DNA of 64,000 nucleotides, taken from Sternotherus odoratus (taxonomy: Eukaryota > Chordata > Testudines > Kinosternidae). A program made the translations under genes and the position numbers. Where the stretch lies: contig JAVMKO010000006.1 of NCBI GenBank assembly GCA_032164245.1, positions 2,433,001 through 2,497,000 on the forward strand, given 5' to 3'. This document shows, in pieces, positions 21,165 to 31,984 of this stretch. The notes below the pieces were generated by a model. That model was not told the origin of the DNA, ran no database searches, and saw only the letters and a program-made list of their open reading frames with translations. Numbering within the stretch: position 1 is the stretch's first letter; each line of letters starts with the position of its first letter.

Positions 21165-24101
21165 ATGTACTCCCCAGTGAACTTTGTTTGTCTACTGCTA
21201 GCGTTTTTATGCACCCCAAAGGTTGTTGTATCTTCCCAAGGTTTAAACTGTTCAGCGTGTATTACTCAAGTGCGCGCAGGGCATACTGTTTCTGACACCC
21301 TGATTTATCGCAGTAAGTTCCACTGTCCGGTCCAGGCCCTAAAGTGCCAATTTCATAATGTCTCGTACTCTGTGTGCCCGGGAAACAGCTCTGCCCCCGC
21401 AGTCTGTTTCGACCCAAAGGAACAGGCAGTCCAGTGGTGGCTCGAGGCCCATAAATGGACCACCTCGGGCGAACTAATCACAAGAGTACAACTAAAATCC
21501 CCTTCCTCCCCAGGCTCCCTCATCATGGATGTGTGTGCCATTGCCTCCCCGCCCGGATGTGGGAGTTTAGATTGGGAACGCACTTATGCCCTCAATGATA
21601 AATACATCTGCCCCAGCAACCGAGGTACTCGATGTGTTACCTGCCCCAGCTGGGACTGTGCAGCCTGGGGTACATGGTCAGGGGGGGAGGCCAAGGACTT
21701 CAGTGTCCTCTTCAAGAAGGTCGCTGTATCGACCGACTGCAAAACTGCCCACTGTAACTATATCAATTTCACAGTAATTAACCCACGAACATTCCTCTCC
21801 TCGCAGCGGTCACAGTTTGGAATAGGAATTGATGGGACCGGGTCCGACCCCATAGGCACTTTTGCGCTCCGTCTCGTCTCTAGGGTGACCAGATGTCCCG
21901 ATTTTATCGGGACAGTCACGATTTTTAGGCAGTTGTCCCGCGTCCCGACCGACGCCTCTGTTGTCCCGATTTTGGGACCTTCATAAGAGCCCGGCGCCGG
22001 CAGGAGCACACCGCACGCCCCCACCGCCCCAGGGCCAGGCCGAGAGCAGCACACGCTGTAGGGGCAGGGAGGAGAGTTGCTGCTGCAGCCGGCTTGCAGC
22101 CAGTGCCGGCCGGAGGGGGGGGACAGAGAGCCCCCCCCTCGCAACCTGGCTCTGGCCACCCCCCTCCCCACGCCTCCCCCAACGGTCCCCCAGCCTCCCC
22201 TTAGACTTTCTTTCCATGGCCCCGGAGTACAGCGGGGCAGCCAGGAGCGGCTGCGTCCCTTCTCCTCCCTTCAGCAACTGCCACCGCAGGGTCCTAGTGC
22301 CCGCCATTTTCTGCTACCAGTGACGAGGGTGAGTGAGTGTGCTGTTGGGGGGGCAGGAAAGGAGGGGCCCTCCCCAGAGCTTGCTGCTGTTGGCAGGGAA
22401 AGGGCTGGGGGGGGGAGTCCTCCTCTCTGGCCCCAGTCCCAGAGCAGACTGCCTGCAATGTCCCAAACTCATCCCCAGCCCTACCCCAGAGCCCACACCC
22501 CCAGCCAGAGCATATCTCCCCACTGCACCCCAACCCTCTACCCAAGCCCTGAGTCCCTCCAGCACCCCATCTCCAGCCCCAGACAGAGCCCCACCCCACC
22601 CCAACCCTCTGCCCCATGCTACATTACGTTACATGCAATATTCATTTTAAAAATGTATAAGCAGGAATGGTCCAGGAACAGGGGAGGGGAGTACAAGGGA
22701 AAAATTTTGCCTAGGGCACAAAATATCCTTGCACTGCCACCCCCTGTTGCTCCCCCCCTTCCTCCCCCCCACTTGCCCCCACCCCTTCCTTCTCCCCCCC
22801 CCCCCCACTTGCCCCCGCCCCTTTCTCCCCCCCCCCCCCTTGCCCAATGTGTCCTGATATTTCACTCTTGCGATCTGGTCACCCTACTCGTCTCCCTCCA
22901 TGAGACTGGCGCCTCAGTCCAGCACCAGTTCTTCTCTGCTTTCTGGGAAGAAATGAAAACCCCTTTCACCATTCCCGAAGCAGTTAAAAATTTGTTTATT
23001 TCCTTTGCTGAAAGTGTAGCCTCCAGCCTAAATGTCTCAAATTGTTATGTGTGTGGGGGGACCCAAATGGGAGACCAGTGGCCACGGGAGTCAGCTGAAG
23101 TTAATGTTAGTCAGCAGCTCAATCTCTCCTCCGGGGCACCTACCCTCAGCCATTGGCACCTCCGTAATTCCATTATAGGCCGCTGGTGCGTCCAGTCATG
23201 GAACCCCAGCGCTCCTAAAATGGGCCACATGCCATGCGAAACGCTCACTATTCTAAATCAGAGCGTCGTTTCCCATTGGCCTAATGACACCGCACTCCCC
23301 CAAAATGTACTCTGGCCTCAGTCCCTTAAAAATATGTTAAATGCGTCTTTGCCTTCCACTCGCCCTTGGACAGCTCCATTTGGCCTCTACTGGCTATGTG
23401 GCCAGAATGCCTACTCACAACTGCCAGCGGTGTGGGAAGGGACTTGCACCCTAGGCGAAATTTGACCTTCCTTCTTCCTCCTCCCCCTTGAGTATGGCGA
23501 GCGTTTAGGCCAACCTGTACATACTAACAAAAAGCGCTCTCTCTCCTCCTATGCAATCGGAGATTGGAGTGATTCTGAGTGGCCCCCAGAAAGAATCATC
23601 CACTATTATGGGCCAGCGACCTGGGCCCAGGACGGGGCATATGGCTATAGGACCCCTATCTATATGCTCAATAGAATCATTCGCCTGCAAGCCGTTCTCG
23701 AGCTAATAACCAATGAGACAGCCCTGGCCCTTCGAACGCTGTCAAAGACTCAAACCCAGCTCCGCAACGCTGTCTACCAAAATAGGCTTGCTCTCAACTA
23801 TCTCCTTGCAGCTGAAGGAGGAGTGTGTGGTAAATTCAATCTTACCAATTGCTGTCTCCATATTGATGATAATGGCAAAGTAATTGAGGACATTGCCAAT
23901 AAAATCACACGTCTAGCCCATGTCCCAGTCCAAACCTGGACAGGATTTGAGTGGGGAGAAGGCATTGGCTCATGGTTTAGCTGGGTTGGAGGCCTCAAAG
24001 GTCTAATAGGTGTTGTAGCAATAGGTATAATCCTCTGTCTCCTCACCCCTGTGTTGCTCCCCTCCTTATCAACAGCCTTAAGACTATGGTCGAGCAAGTA
24101 G
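21165..24101 (+). pseudogene. env: Retroviral env remnant split by a hAT element
   Basis: An ATG at 21165 begins a hydrophobic signal peptide (VCLLLAFLC). A cysteine-rich surface subunit follows and is interrupted at 21881-22886 by a hAT transposon. The rest resumes at 22895 in the same frame but meets a TGA at 23463-23465. The transmembrane subunit follows: a heptad region, an immunosuppressive-type segment and a CX6CC motif ([10 protein letters not shown], about 23829-23858). A membrane span near 24000-24070 precedes the stop at 24099-24101. The covalent CX6CC class is typical of gamma-type envelopes. The gene is not functional as it stands. Confidence 0.88.
21881..22886. mobile_element. 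Non-autonomous hAT transposon in env
   Basis: The ends are TAGGGTGACCAGAT and ATCTGGTCACCCTA, exact inverted repeats over 14 bases. A perfect 8-bp duplication CTCGTCTC flanks it (21873-21880 and 22887-22894). Element plus one duplicate is 1014 bp, a multiple of three, so env keeps its frame on the far side, but the element brings its own stop at 21984. The interior is GC-rich with CpG clusters and C-rich low-complexity sequence; no transposase is seen. Confidence 0.93.
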
Positions 24102-24202
24102 CCGACCGCCGGGCCACAATGCGTGTGCTAATGCTCCGTAATTACCAACGGTTAGAAGAGAGCGAAACCTAATGTGTTGCTAGCCCGCGTTGACTAGTAA
24201 CA

Positions 24203-24217
24203 AGAAAAAGGGGGGAA
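24203..24217 (+). promoter_or_regulatory. Retroviral polypurine tract
   Basis: AGAAAAAGGGGGGAA directly precedes the TG of the LTR, the normal primer site for plus-strand synthesis in gammaretroviruses. Confidence 0.9.
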
Positions 24218-24678
24218 TGAGAGGGCCCAGGGAAGTTTAAAATTAGTCATGTATAACTGAACCGGCGATACGCTTCTGTACACCTGCTGCTTCCGCTAGG
24301 CTATATGAAAGTAACATGCCATCTCTGTAAGTTCTGTGCATGGGCGACCAACCCCTGTAAAAAGCATAGCGTGAATTCTGTAAAGGTCCAATCAGACTGC
24401 TCCTATGACGCGTGCACCTAGCATGAGCAGTCTAAGTCTGCCCAGTAATACGAAGTACCCAATCATGTAAGTAACACATATGCAAGTTGCGTAACTGACT
24501 GCCAGGCCAGGGCAATAAAACCTGTAAGCAACGCATGGGCGGGCGCGGCAGTTTCTTAACGCTTTTGGGCGGCTGTCGCCTCGGCCGAATAAACCACGTT
24601 TTGTTTTAAGTCTCATTGGTCTCCTTTGACTTCTTACCCGGTCTCCCTCTACAGCCCAGCGGATTTCGCGCTACACCA
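24218..24678 (+). mobile_element. 3' LTR of the endogenous retrovirus
   Basis: It starts TGAGAGGGCCC after the polypurine tract. A CCAAT box lies at 24388-24392, a TATA-like AATAAAACC near 24513 and the polyadenylation signal AATAAA at 24588-24593. The right end is placed at CTACACCA (24678) by analogy with other gamma-type U5 ends. An earlier CA at 24653 is the alternative. Length is about 461 bp, normal for the class. Confidence 0.8.
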
Positions 24679-27542
24679 TCAAAAGATGATCAAACCTTCA
24701 ACAGCAGGCATTTCTAAGAGAGCAATGGAAGAAACTTAACAGAATGAAAATGAGGAGGGATGCAGAAGATAAGAAAAGAGTGACTTGAGAGAATGAAACA
24801 TTTTTATTGGCTCTGTTTTTGATATAACTGTAATAATCCTCAATTATAGTTTTAAATTTCCTTTAATTCACTGGCTTGCTCTGAAGAATGCATGCAGGTT
24901 CACAATAATTTGTTGGAAAACAGAAAGGTAAAGCTACTGTCGAAGTTCTATTTATTTTAATACTACATAATAAAAAAAAAGCCAATCTGTCTGCACTTCC
25001 ACTGTTAGAGTCGACGCTTCCCCTTGGTTCTTTGGGAGTAATTTTATTGCAATTTCATGCTTATTTTAAAAAATGTAGCAGAAGTTTAGGAAAGTTCCAG
25101 TTCCTTAAAGAAAATCTAGAAAGTCGTAAATAGTTTCCCCTTTTGGAAAATGAGCTTGACTGAAGTGATTGGAAGATGAGTTTAACAGAAGTGATTGACG
25201 ATAGTCTTCAATCATTAGCAGATTAGTTCTGCAAGGTAGCAATACTTCCACACTCATCAGAGATAGTTTTGGAAACCAAGAATTATTTAGACTGAAGTTA
25301 GCATAGCTACTAATGTCTCTGACTTTTGAACAAGAAATATGCTGAGGATTAGTAAAGACAAAGTTCTGCTGTTTTCGATCTCAAAACCAGCCATTGTCAT
25401 AGAAACCCCCTGTCCTATGGGGCAACTTCCATAGCCTTATGTTGCAGGTCCCCTTTTGGATCATTGAAGACCTGGGGCAGGTCATCAGCTGGTGTTAATT
25501 GTCATAACTCCATTGAAATTCAATGCAGGATTTGTCTCTGTTTCTTGTTAAGTAAATTAACTTTTTCACCTTCATTCATTTTCTGTATGCAATAATACAA
25601 AACATCTTTGAACCAGTCCTCTGCCATTTCACTACTTTGGGTCTTCTCTTCAAAGCCATCAGTGGGTTAGGATGCAGCTTCATAAGTGACCACTTTTCCA
25701 TTCCATGATGTCCTAAAACAGTTGACCTTCTCTGTAAAAATGCACTTGACAAAGTACATGAGAATTGAAGTCAAATTGTACTCGGAGAAATTTTAGCTGT
25801 GAAATGAGCTTTTAGGGTCTGACCACTTTCAGGCAATATTGCAAAATCCTCCTCAACATAACTTGGTTAATTGGGCAAAAGAAAGGAAAGAGTTACAGGC
25901 AAAAACAAAGAGAGATCCTGATCAGACCTTCCTCTAACAGAGAAGGGAGAAGAGCAAAAGATCTATGAAGTCCACTAGAAACTTACTAAACTGATTTGGG
26001 AAGCACTTAAATACTACACTGAATAGAATGCTCTAAGATTGCTAGATACATAAAGACTAGAAAGACTAAATAAGTACAGTAAAGGCTTTAGTTCCTGCAT
26101 GATGGTAGTTTTGAGGCTACTACCTTCATAAAAAGGGGAAGAAGACCCTACCTGCAAAACAAGTAGTGATCTCACAAATTCTGCATCTACACCAAATCTC
26201 CACTCACTTGAAATGCCAGAATGATAATCCTTCTTTGTAGCATACTTGGATTCAGTGATATCATATAAATGTCATCTCTCTTACTTGCGTATTTTAATGA
26301 GAAATGAATGTCAGTAATGTTAATTATCAGTAATGTTCAGAGAAAATGTCCATTCAGGTGAATGGGGTGGTTTTCACTTCTGCCTGAGCTATTGTTTCAG
26401 AGTCTCTGAAGACTCGGGTACACATAATGGCATGCACTTCACAATTTTGGAGGTTATTTTTGCCACCATAAAAGCTAGAGACTTTTTGCTGTAAAGAATG
26501 TTCAGATTCTGGAGTGCAAGATACATTATCATAGATAAGTTTCTTGCTGATCTAATGCTCCAGTTGCTGAGAGTCTGGAATAAATATTAGTAAAGGCTTT
26601 CGTACTAACACGGCTGCTATTCTTGAACCTTTCGTATTCCTGTCACTTGTAGCTTTTGGGGGGGGGGGGGGGAAATAGTTATTTTGCAACTGTCCTGGGA
26701 GAATTGGATAGTATCTTATTCTGCAAGTCATCCCACTATGACTAAGGGTGACAGAATTGATCCCAAAGGACAAAAGTTGTGTGTTTATTGCATGATGAGC
26801 TAAAAATATGTTATGCATTAATGAGGAAGATGATGAAATATATTTCTTGGGTTCTTTCTGTGACAGGCTTTTCTGGTGTTCATGTACACTATAACTTTTA
26901 TATAAAGTATATAAAAACAAATGTATATAAAAATACACGCATTGTCTTAAATTTTAACCTTCTTGGGGCAGAGACCTTTTGAACTGTAATATTTTCCCAA
27001 TCAGACTAAGTTTCTGATTGACAGACCACATTGCTTTTGAGAAGGCTTTGATTTATCTATAGGAGTGTGCTTTGCTAGCTAGGAAAGTTAATTCTGACTC
27101 ATTCTATTAATAAGAGTACAGATTGCCAGTTTCGTCTCCTTGCCAATTCTGAATGGATAATGTACTTGTAGATAACATTAATCTGAACAAAGCCAGATGT
27201 TCCCTTTTCCAGGACAGTTTAGATTGGCAGATAAGTACCTGAACCTGAGCAAAATTGTGGGAAATCTCTTTAGTGTTAAGATGCTTCATGGTCCTAGTAG
27301 AGGACACTCTCCCAGCCCACCACAATTCTTTGTGCTCCTTTGTCTTGAGACTTTCATTGTCCATCATCTATTTCAGGGGTCTCCAAACTACGGCCCGCGG
27401 GCCGGATGCGGCCCGCGAGGCCCTCTCATCCGGCCCGCGGAGATCTTTTTGGCTATTAGGGAATTTTTGGCTCTTTTGAGCTTTTCGCTGGGACGGCTCC
27501 GCGCTGGGGCCTGGAAGCGCCGCGCGGGCCGCCAGCCGCGGG

Positions 27543-27830
27543 GCCGGGACGCGCCGCGTGCTCGGCTGCCGCCGCGGGGCCGGGACCCGCCGCGTGCTCG
27601 GCTGCCGCCGCGGGGCCGGGACCCGCCGCGTGCTCGGCTGCCGCCGCGGGGCCGGGACCCGCCGCGTGCTCGGCTGCCGCCCCGGGCCCGGGACCCGCCG
27701 CGTGCTCGGCTGCCGCCCCGGGCCCGGGACGCGCCGCGTGCTCGGCTGCCGCCCCGGGCCCGGGACGCGCCGCGTGCTCGGCTGCCGCCCCGGGCCCGCG
27801 ACGCGCCGCGTGCTCGGCTGCCACCGCCGG
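27543..27830 (+). repeat. 36-bp GC-rich tandem array, about 8 copies
   Basis: The unit CGCCGCGTGCTCGGCTGCCG plus 16 bases repeats with two sequence variants (CGCGGGGCC and CCCGGGCCC). The length is a multiple of three, so artificial Arg/Pro-rich or Ala/Gly-rich frames are open on both strands. Dense CpG. Confidence 0.95.
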
Positions 27831-27950
27831 CCAGGGACGGCTCAGAGCTGGGGCCGGGACGCGCCGCACCGCCACCCACTTACAGGGGGCGAAACAAGGA
27901 GCCACCCACTGCCAGGTGGCGAACCGGTCTGTGGGGAGACCGGGTTGAGC

Positions 27951-28688
27951 GGGTCAGTTGGGGGGGGGGTTGGAGGAAAGGAGGTTTTGGGGTGAGAGAC
28001 CTGGCTGGGTGGGTCATTTGGGGGGGGGGGGTTGGAGGAAAGGAGGTTTTGGGGTGAGAGACCTGGCTGGGTGGGTCATTTGGGGAGGGGGGTTGGAGGA
28101 AAGGAGGTTTTGGGGTGAGAGACCTGGCTGGGTGGGTCAGTTGGGGGGTGGGTGGGAGGGAAGGAGGTTTTGGGGTGAGAGACCTGGCTGGGTGGGTCAG
28201 TTGGGGGGTGGGTGGGAGGGAAGGAGGTTTTGGGGTGAGAGACCTGGCTGGGTGGGTCAGTTGGGGGGTGGGTGGGAGGGAAGGAGGTTTTGGGGTGAGA
28301 GACCTGGCTGGGTGGGTCAGTTGGGGGGGGGGTTGGAGGAAAGGAGGTTTTGGGGTGAGAGACCTGGCTGGGTGGGTCATTTGGGGGGGGGGTTGGAGGA
28401 AAGGAGGTTTTGGGGTGAGAGACCGGGCTGGGTGGGTCAGTTGGGGGGTGGGTGGGAGGGAAGGAGGTTTTGGGGTGAGAGACCTGGCTGGGTGGGTCAT
28501 TTGGGGGGGGGGGGTTGGAGGAAAGGAGGTTTTGGGGGGAGAGACCTGGCTGGGTGGGTCATTTGGGGGGGGGTTGGAGGAAAGGAGGTTTTGGGGTGAG
28601 AGACCTGGCTGGGTGGGTCATTTGGGGGGGGGGTTGGAGGAAAGGAGGTTTTGGGGGGAGAGACCTGGCTGGGTGGGTCAGTTGGGGG
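27951..28688 (+). repeat. 60-bp G-rich tandem array, about 12 copies
   Basis: The unit runs GTCAGTTGGGG, a G run, GGAGGAAAGGAGGTTTTGGGG, then GTGAGAGACCTGGCTGGGTG. Two subtypes alternate (G-run followed by GTTGGAGG, or GGGTGGGTGGGAGG). The G runs make it a strong candidate for G-quadruplex formation on the plus strand. A short array with GTGTTCATGTGTAGTGTTCA units follows at about 28693-28770. Confidence 0.95.
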
Positions 28689-29997
28689 GTTGATGTGTAG
28701 TGTTCATGTGTGGTGAACAGGTGTTCATGTGTAGTGTTCAGGTGTGGTGAACAGGTGTTCATGTGTAGTGTATCAATGTGTTATTAAATAATAACTGAAT
28801 AAAATAATATTAAATAAATAATAAAAAACAACATCCATGTTTTGATTCTTTTTTATTTGGACCTCGAGTGTGTTGTCGGCCCCCGAACTGCTATTTGATA
28901 GCTAATGCGGCCCTCGGGCTGAAAAGTTTGGAGACCCCTGATCTATTTTATACTTACTTAGTCTGTTACTGTCACTTCCTAGTCTGTAATTCTGGGCAAG
29001 AGAAATATGTGGTGGTTGCCTTTTCTCTCTTAATTTTTCAATTAACCTTCCTCAGAGTCAAATTCAACTCCTTTATCTCCAGTGAAAATGGACCAGACAC
29101 TTTTCTTGTTGTCTCATTCAAGGGGAAAAGAAATGAGTGATATGTGTTTTTTTAAAATAGTATGAAAATTACACTGGTGTTGGCTCTATTAGGCAAAGAC
29201 CAGTCATTCAAGAGATTCTGCTAACATTGCTGGGGGAGCAACAGGTAAAAATTATATGGGCTATGATGCAACTGTTCTTTACATATACATTTATTAATAA
29301 GACAAACATTTTAAATGTTAGCAGCATCATAATTTTAGAAACTAACAAATTTTTAAACATATAACAAAAGTAGTTTCAAATACTATATTTGCCCCTGACT
29401 CCTGCCAATTTTTGTCACAGAAGAAACTCTGGAGATTGGAGTGGAAGAGAAGAAAAAATCACAAAGGGTGTGGTTAGTTATGTGCCTTTGGGTGAGGGGG
29501 AGGGGAAGGAAGGAGATCACCAGAAAGAGCTGAGAGTCAGAGTCAAAGTTTAAGGCCAAAAATATATCTCCAGTATATCACAGGCCACCTGCACACTGAA
29601 CCCAACAACCACAATCAGACCAAAGTATTACAGCCCACAGGAGACTACTGTGTGCTGAAGGGTCTGCTTGTGTTCAGTGTAAGCAAAATGTTATTTGGAA
29701 GGTCCATGTGTATGGAGAGGCATGTTGTGGCTCAGCCCCTAGGAACATTCTGGAATCACTCACCACCCAGGGGGAGGAGGGGGAGTTCACCATGTGGGCT
29801 GAAGGGGAGGGGGGGCTTCTGGCTGGAGAGACTCTGGCTGCTGCTTGTTAGCAGGGGCCTCTCTCCCTGTGCACATTGTATTGAATTGAATAAAATATCA
29901 AAACCCCTTGATTCTGCCTGGCCTCTGACTGACTGGGAACCACAAAATCCCAACAGTGCCACAGGCAGAGAATAGGAGGAATCAAGCTTGCACACCA

Positions 29998-30310
29998 GTG
30001 CCCGAGGGCCCCACAATGGCAGGGAAATGGTGAGCTATACCCAGATAATCCAGGCAAGTGACCCACACTCAACTGCTGCAAAGGGGGAAAAACCCAAAGA
30101 TCACTGCCAATCTGACCTGGGGGAATCTTCTTTTCCAACTTCATATGTGGGGTTCACTTAGACCCTGAGCATGGGAGCTAGAACCTGCCAGCCAAGCACT
30201 TGATGGAGAGAATGTGCAGTACTATCTCCGAGCCCTGGCACTTCCCATCCAATGCCCCATCTCCAGCAGTAGCCATCCCTGATGCTTCAGAGGAAGGAGA
30301 TTAAACTAAA
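29998..30310. other. Unassigned stretch beyond the right arm match
   Basis: Its possible partner would lie left of the window, so whether it belongs to the inverted repeat is unknown. No gene or repeat family is recognised. Confidence 0.4.
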
Positions 30311-31385
30311 TGTAAGCGGGGGAATAGTCCCGCTGTTGTGGGGAACTCTCCTGGCTTCTATACTACCCCAGTGAAATGGGCCAGCGGAAGGATCTGAGTC
30401 CTCGCTCCCACTTCCTTTACCCAGAGGCCTCCTGACCTTGAGGACTCCCCTTCCACTCTCCTGTCTGGTGGAGTCCTCGTAACCCCAACAAGGTTGGGCC
30501 CAGGATTTCTGGGGGGCTCAACCCCAAACCGTGCGGTGGTTACCCAGGTCAGAGGCTAGGGTGTCCCCACTCCGGGGTGCTCCCTCTGCACTGGACACTT
30601 CACTGACCCACATAAAACTTACAGCAAATGCAAATTATTTAATTAACAATTTATCTTAAAAATTAACAAAGAAGAAATAGAACAGTTAGGGAAATCCTGC
30701 CCCGTGGCAGGGAGCATCACACATAATGTCTCTGGAGTGTCAGGACAGTTTTCAATCTGTTCCTTGTAGGGCCCAGGCCTCCTCCTTAGCTGTGCTGCAG
30801 GGTTGCTGTGACTTGGACGCTTCCTCTGGTGGGGTCCACGCCCGCTCCCAGCCTCTGGACGGCTCCAGCCCAGCTCCACCCTCTGTGTCAGCTCCACGCT
30901 GCCTCAGCACGACGACTGCTGCTGCTCTGCCTCCAGAACAGCCCCTCTGGTCCCTCTGGCTGTTCCAGCTCTGCGCCCAGCACACGGCTTCTCTGCAGGC
31001 AGCCCCTGTGTCTCTGCCCCCAGCACTGACCTCTCTGCCTCTGGTTTCTGCAGCTGCTCCCAGGGCAGGTCTGTCCCTCTGGGCTGCTTCCCTGGCCCCT
31101 CCGGATCTGGCCCAGCTCTAGTCTCCAGCTCAGCTCTGGCTCCTCTCCCTCTGGCCCAGGCAATTCCAACTCACACACACGGAGGACGGGACCCATCCTG
31201 CCCTCCTGACTCCTTGATTGGCTCCCCGGCCTTGTCAGTCAGTAGTGCTGGCCTCTCCCCATTGCCCCTGGGGACCGCCAGTCTCAGGGTCCTGATTGAC
31301 CATTGACCCTCCCCATTTAGGTCCTGGGAGCTAATAATGAAAACACCCCACTGAGTGTTAGTAAGGGGCTAACAGTTCCCTTACA
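30311..31385 (-). mobile_element. Solo LTR with 4-bp duplication
   Basis: It begins TGTAAGCGGGGG and ends GTTCCCTTACA, with inverted TGTAAG ends. TAAA flanks both sides (30307-30310 and 31386-31389), a 4-bp duplication as made by class I retroviruses. An AT-rich patch near 30630-30670 suits a minus-strand polyadenylation region, so orientation is probably leftward. Cys/Pro/Leu/Ser-rich open frames inside it are compositional. Confidence 0.75.
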
Positions 31386-31984
31386 TAAAGCCTCCCAGAA
31401 TACATGGTGGGTGGGGGAAGATCCCTTCCTGCCCCCTGGAGGTGGCCAGCTGATACCCAGAAAGCCTGAGTGTTTACTAGGACAAAGACAAATGGGAAGT
31501 GAGCCCGAGAGCTGTTGAACCCTGCCTCCCACCTTCACAAGCAACCCAATCGTGCAATTGGTTTCTGCTAGTAGTATCTTTAAGTTAACCTTCCCTCACC
31601 AGGCCCTGGTGCACACCTAGTGCTTTACTTACGGCATTTCCCTGACTTTAAAGACCCAATGATCCGTCTTCCGGAACTGGGCAGCCCCCTTCGGGGATTG
31701 TCCTCGGTTCTGAAGTTAGCGTCTGGTGGTCCCCTACACAGCTCACGGCAGGGAGTCTCAGAGCCGGGGCCAACAGACTCAGGCTCGCGCGAGGCGGCTA
31801 AAATCAGCTGGATGCATGTTGCAGTTCAGAGGGAGCTCAGGTCCTGGAGCCCATCCCCCTCTCCCGACATCAGAACCCAAGCCCCAAAGTCTGCAGAGCT
31901 ATTGTTAGCGCCGTAGTGCCAGCCCCATGAGCCCGAATCTGTCGGCCCAGGCTCTGAGACGCAAAGCCACATAAATCTTCAAGA
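31386..31984. other. Unassigned stretch
   Basis: No exon or repeat terminus could be supported between the LTR and the CR1. Confidence 0.4.

Larger units (their letters stand above)
17660..24678 (+). mobile_element. 5'-truncated class I (gamma-like) endogenous retrovirus
   Basis: Sequence runs from the end of protease through reverse transcriptase, RNase H, integrase and env to a polypurine tract and a 3' LTR. The 5' LTR, leader, gag and most of protease are absent; the left junction is at about 17640-17665. Pol and env overlap in different frames, as in gammaretroviruses. The polypurine tract followed by AATGA and the CX6CC env fit class I. The copy is defective: a frame break near 19030, TGA codons at 19763 and 23463, and a hAT insertion in env. 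No target-site duplication can be assessed because the left end is lost. Confidence 0.92.
27374..28940. mobile_element. Non-autonomous hAT transposon private to the right arm
   Basis: The ends are CAGGGGTCTCCAAAC and GTTTGGAGACCCCTG, exact inverted repeats. A perfect 8-bp duplication ATCTATTT flanks it (27366-27373 and 28941-28948). The left arm has the empty site with one copy (reverse complement AAATAGAT, 1048-1055). Internally it carries subterminal CGGCCCGCGGGCC, a 36-bp GC-rich array, a 60-bp G-rich array and a short AT-rich tail. It encodes no transposase. Confidence 0.95.
24753..29997. repeat. Right arm of the large inverted repeat
   Basis: Reverse complement of 1-4127. It starts 75 bp after the retroviral LTR. 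The match can be followed to 29997, opposite base 1 of the window, and may continue to the right because its partner is outside. The main difference from the left arm is the insertion at 27374-28940. Short open frames in the arm are mirrored on the other arm and show no gene similarity. Confidence 0.95.

Noticed and set aside
22077..23465. A 462-codon open frame as a novel gene
   Set aside because: It is a chimera of the hAT interior and retroviral env, open by chance in the transposon part.
24679..24789. Coding-like segment after the retroviral LTR as the next exon of the 17419 candidate
   Set aside because: The most protein-like frame does not match the phase left by the donor at 17561, and the in-phase frame ends after ten codons. 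Kept only as a remark.
27951..28688. CRISPR-like array
   Set aside because: Units are contiguous 60-mers without unique spacers, in a vertebrate genome and inside a transposon.
27197..28762. Several Arg/Pro-, Gly/Trp- or Pro-rich frames of 100-290 codons on both strands
   Set aside because: They come from 36-bp and 60-bp tandem arrays (multiples of three) inside a hAT element.
1..29997. The 30 kb as one giant transposon with very long terminal inverted repeats (Maverick/Polinton-like)
   Set aside because: The spacer has no protein-primed polymerase, Maverick integrase, ATPase or capsid genes, and the arms do not begin or end with transposon-like termini at the inner boundary. The outer boundary is not visible.
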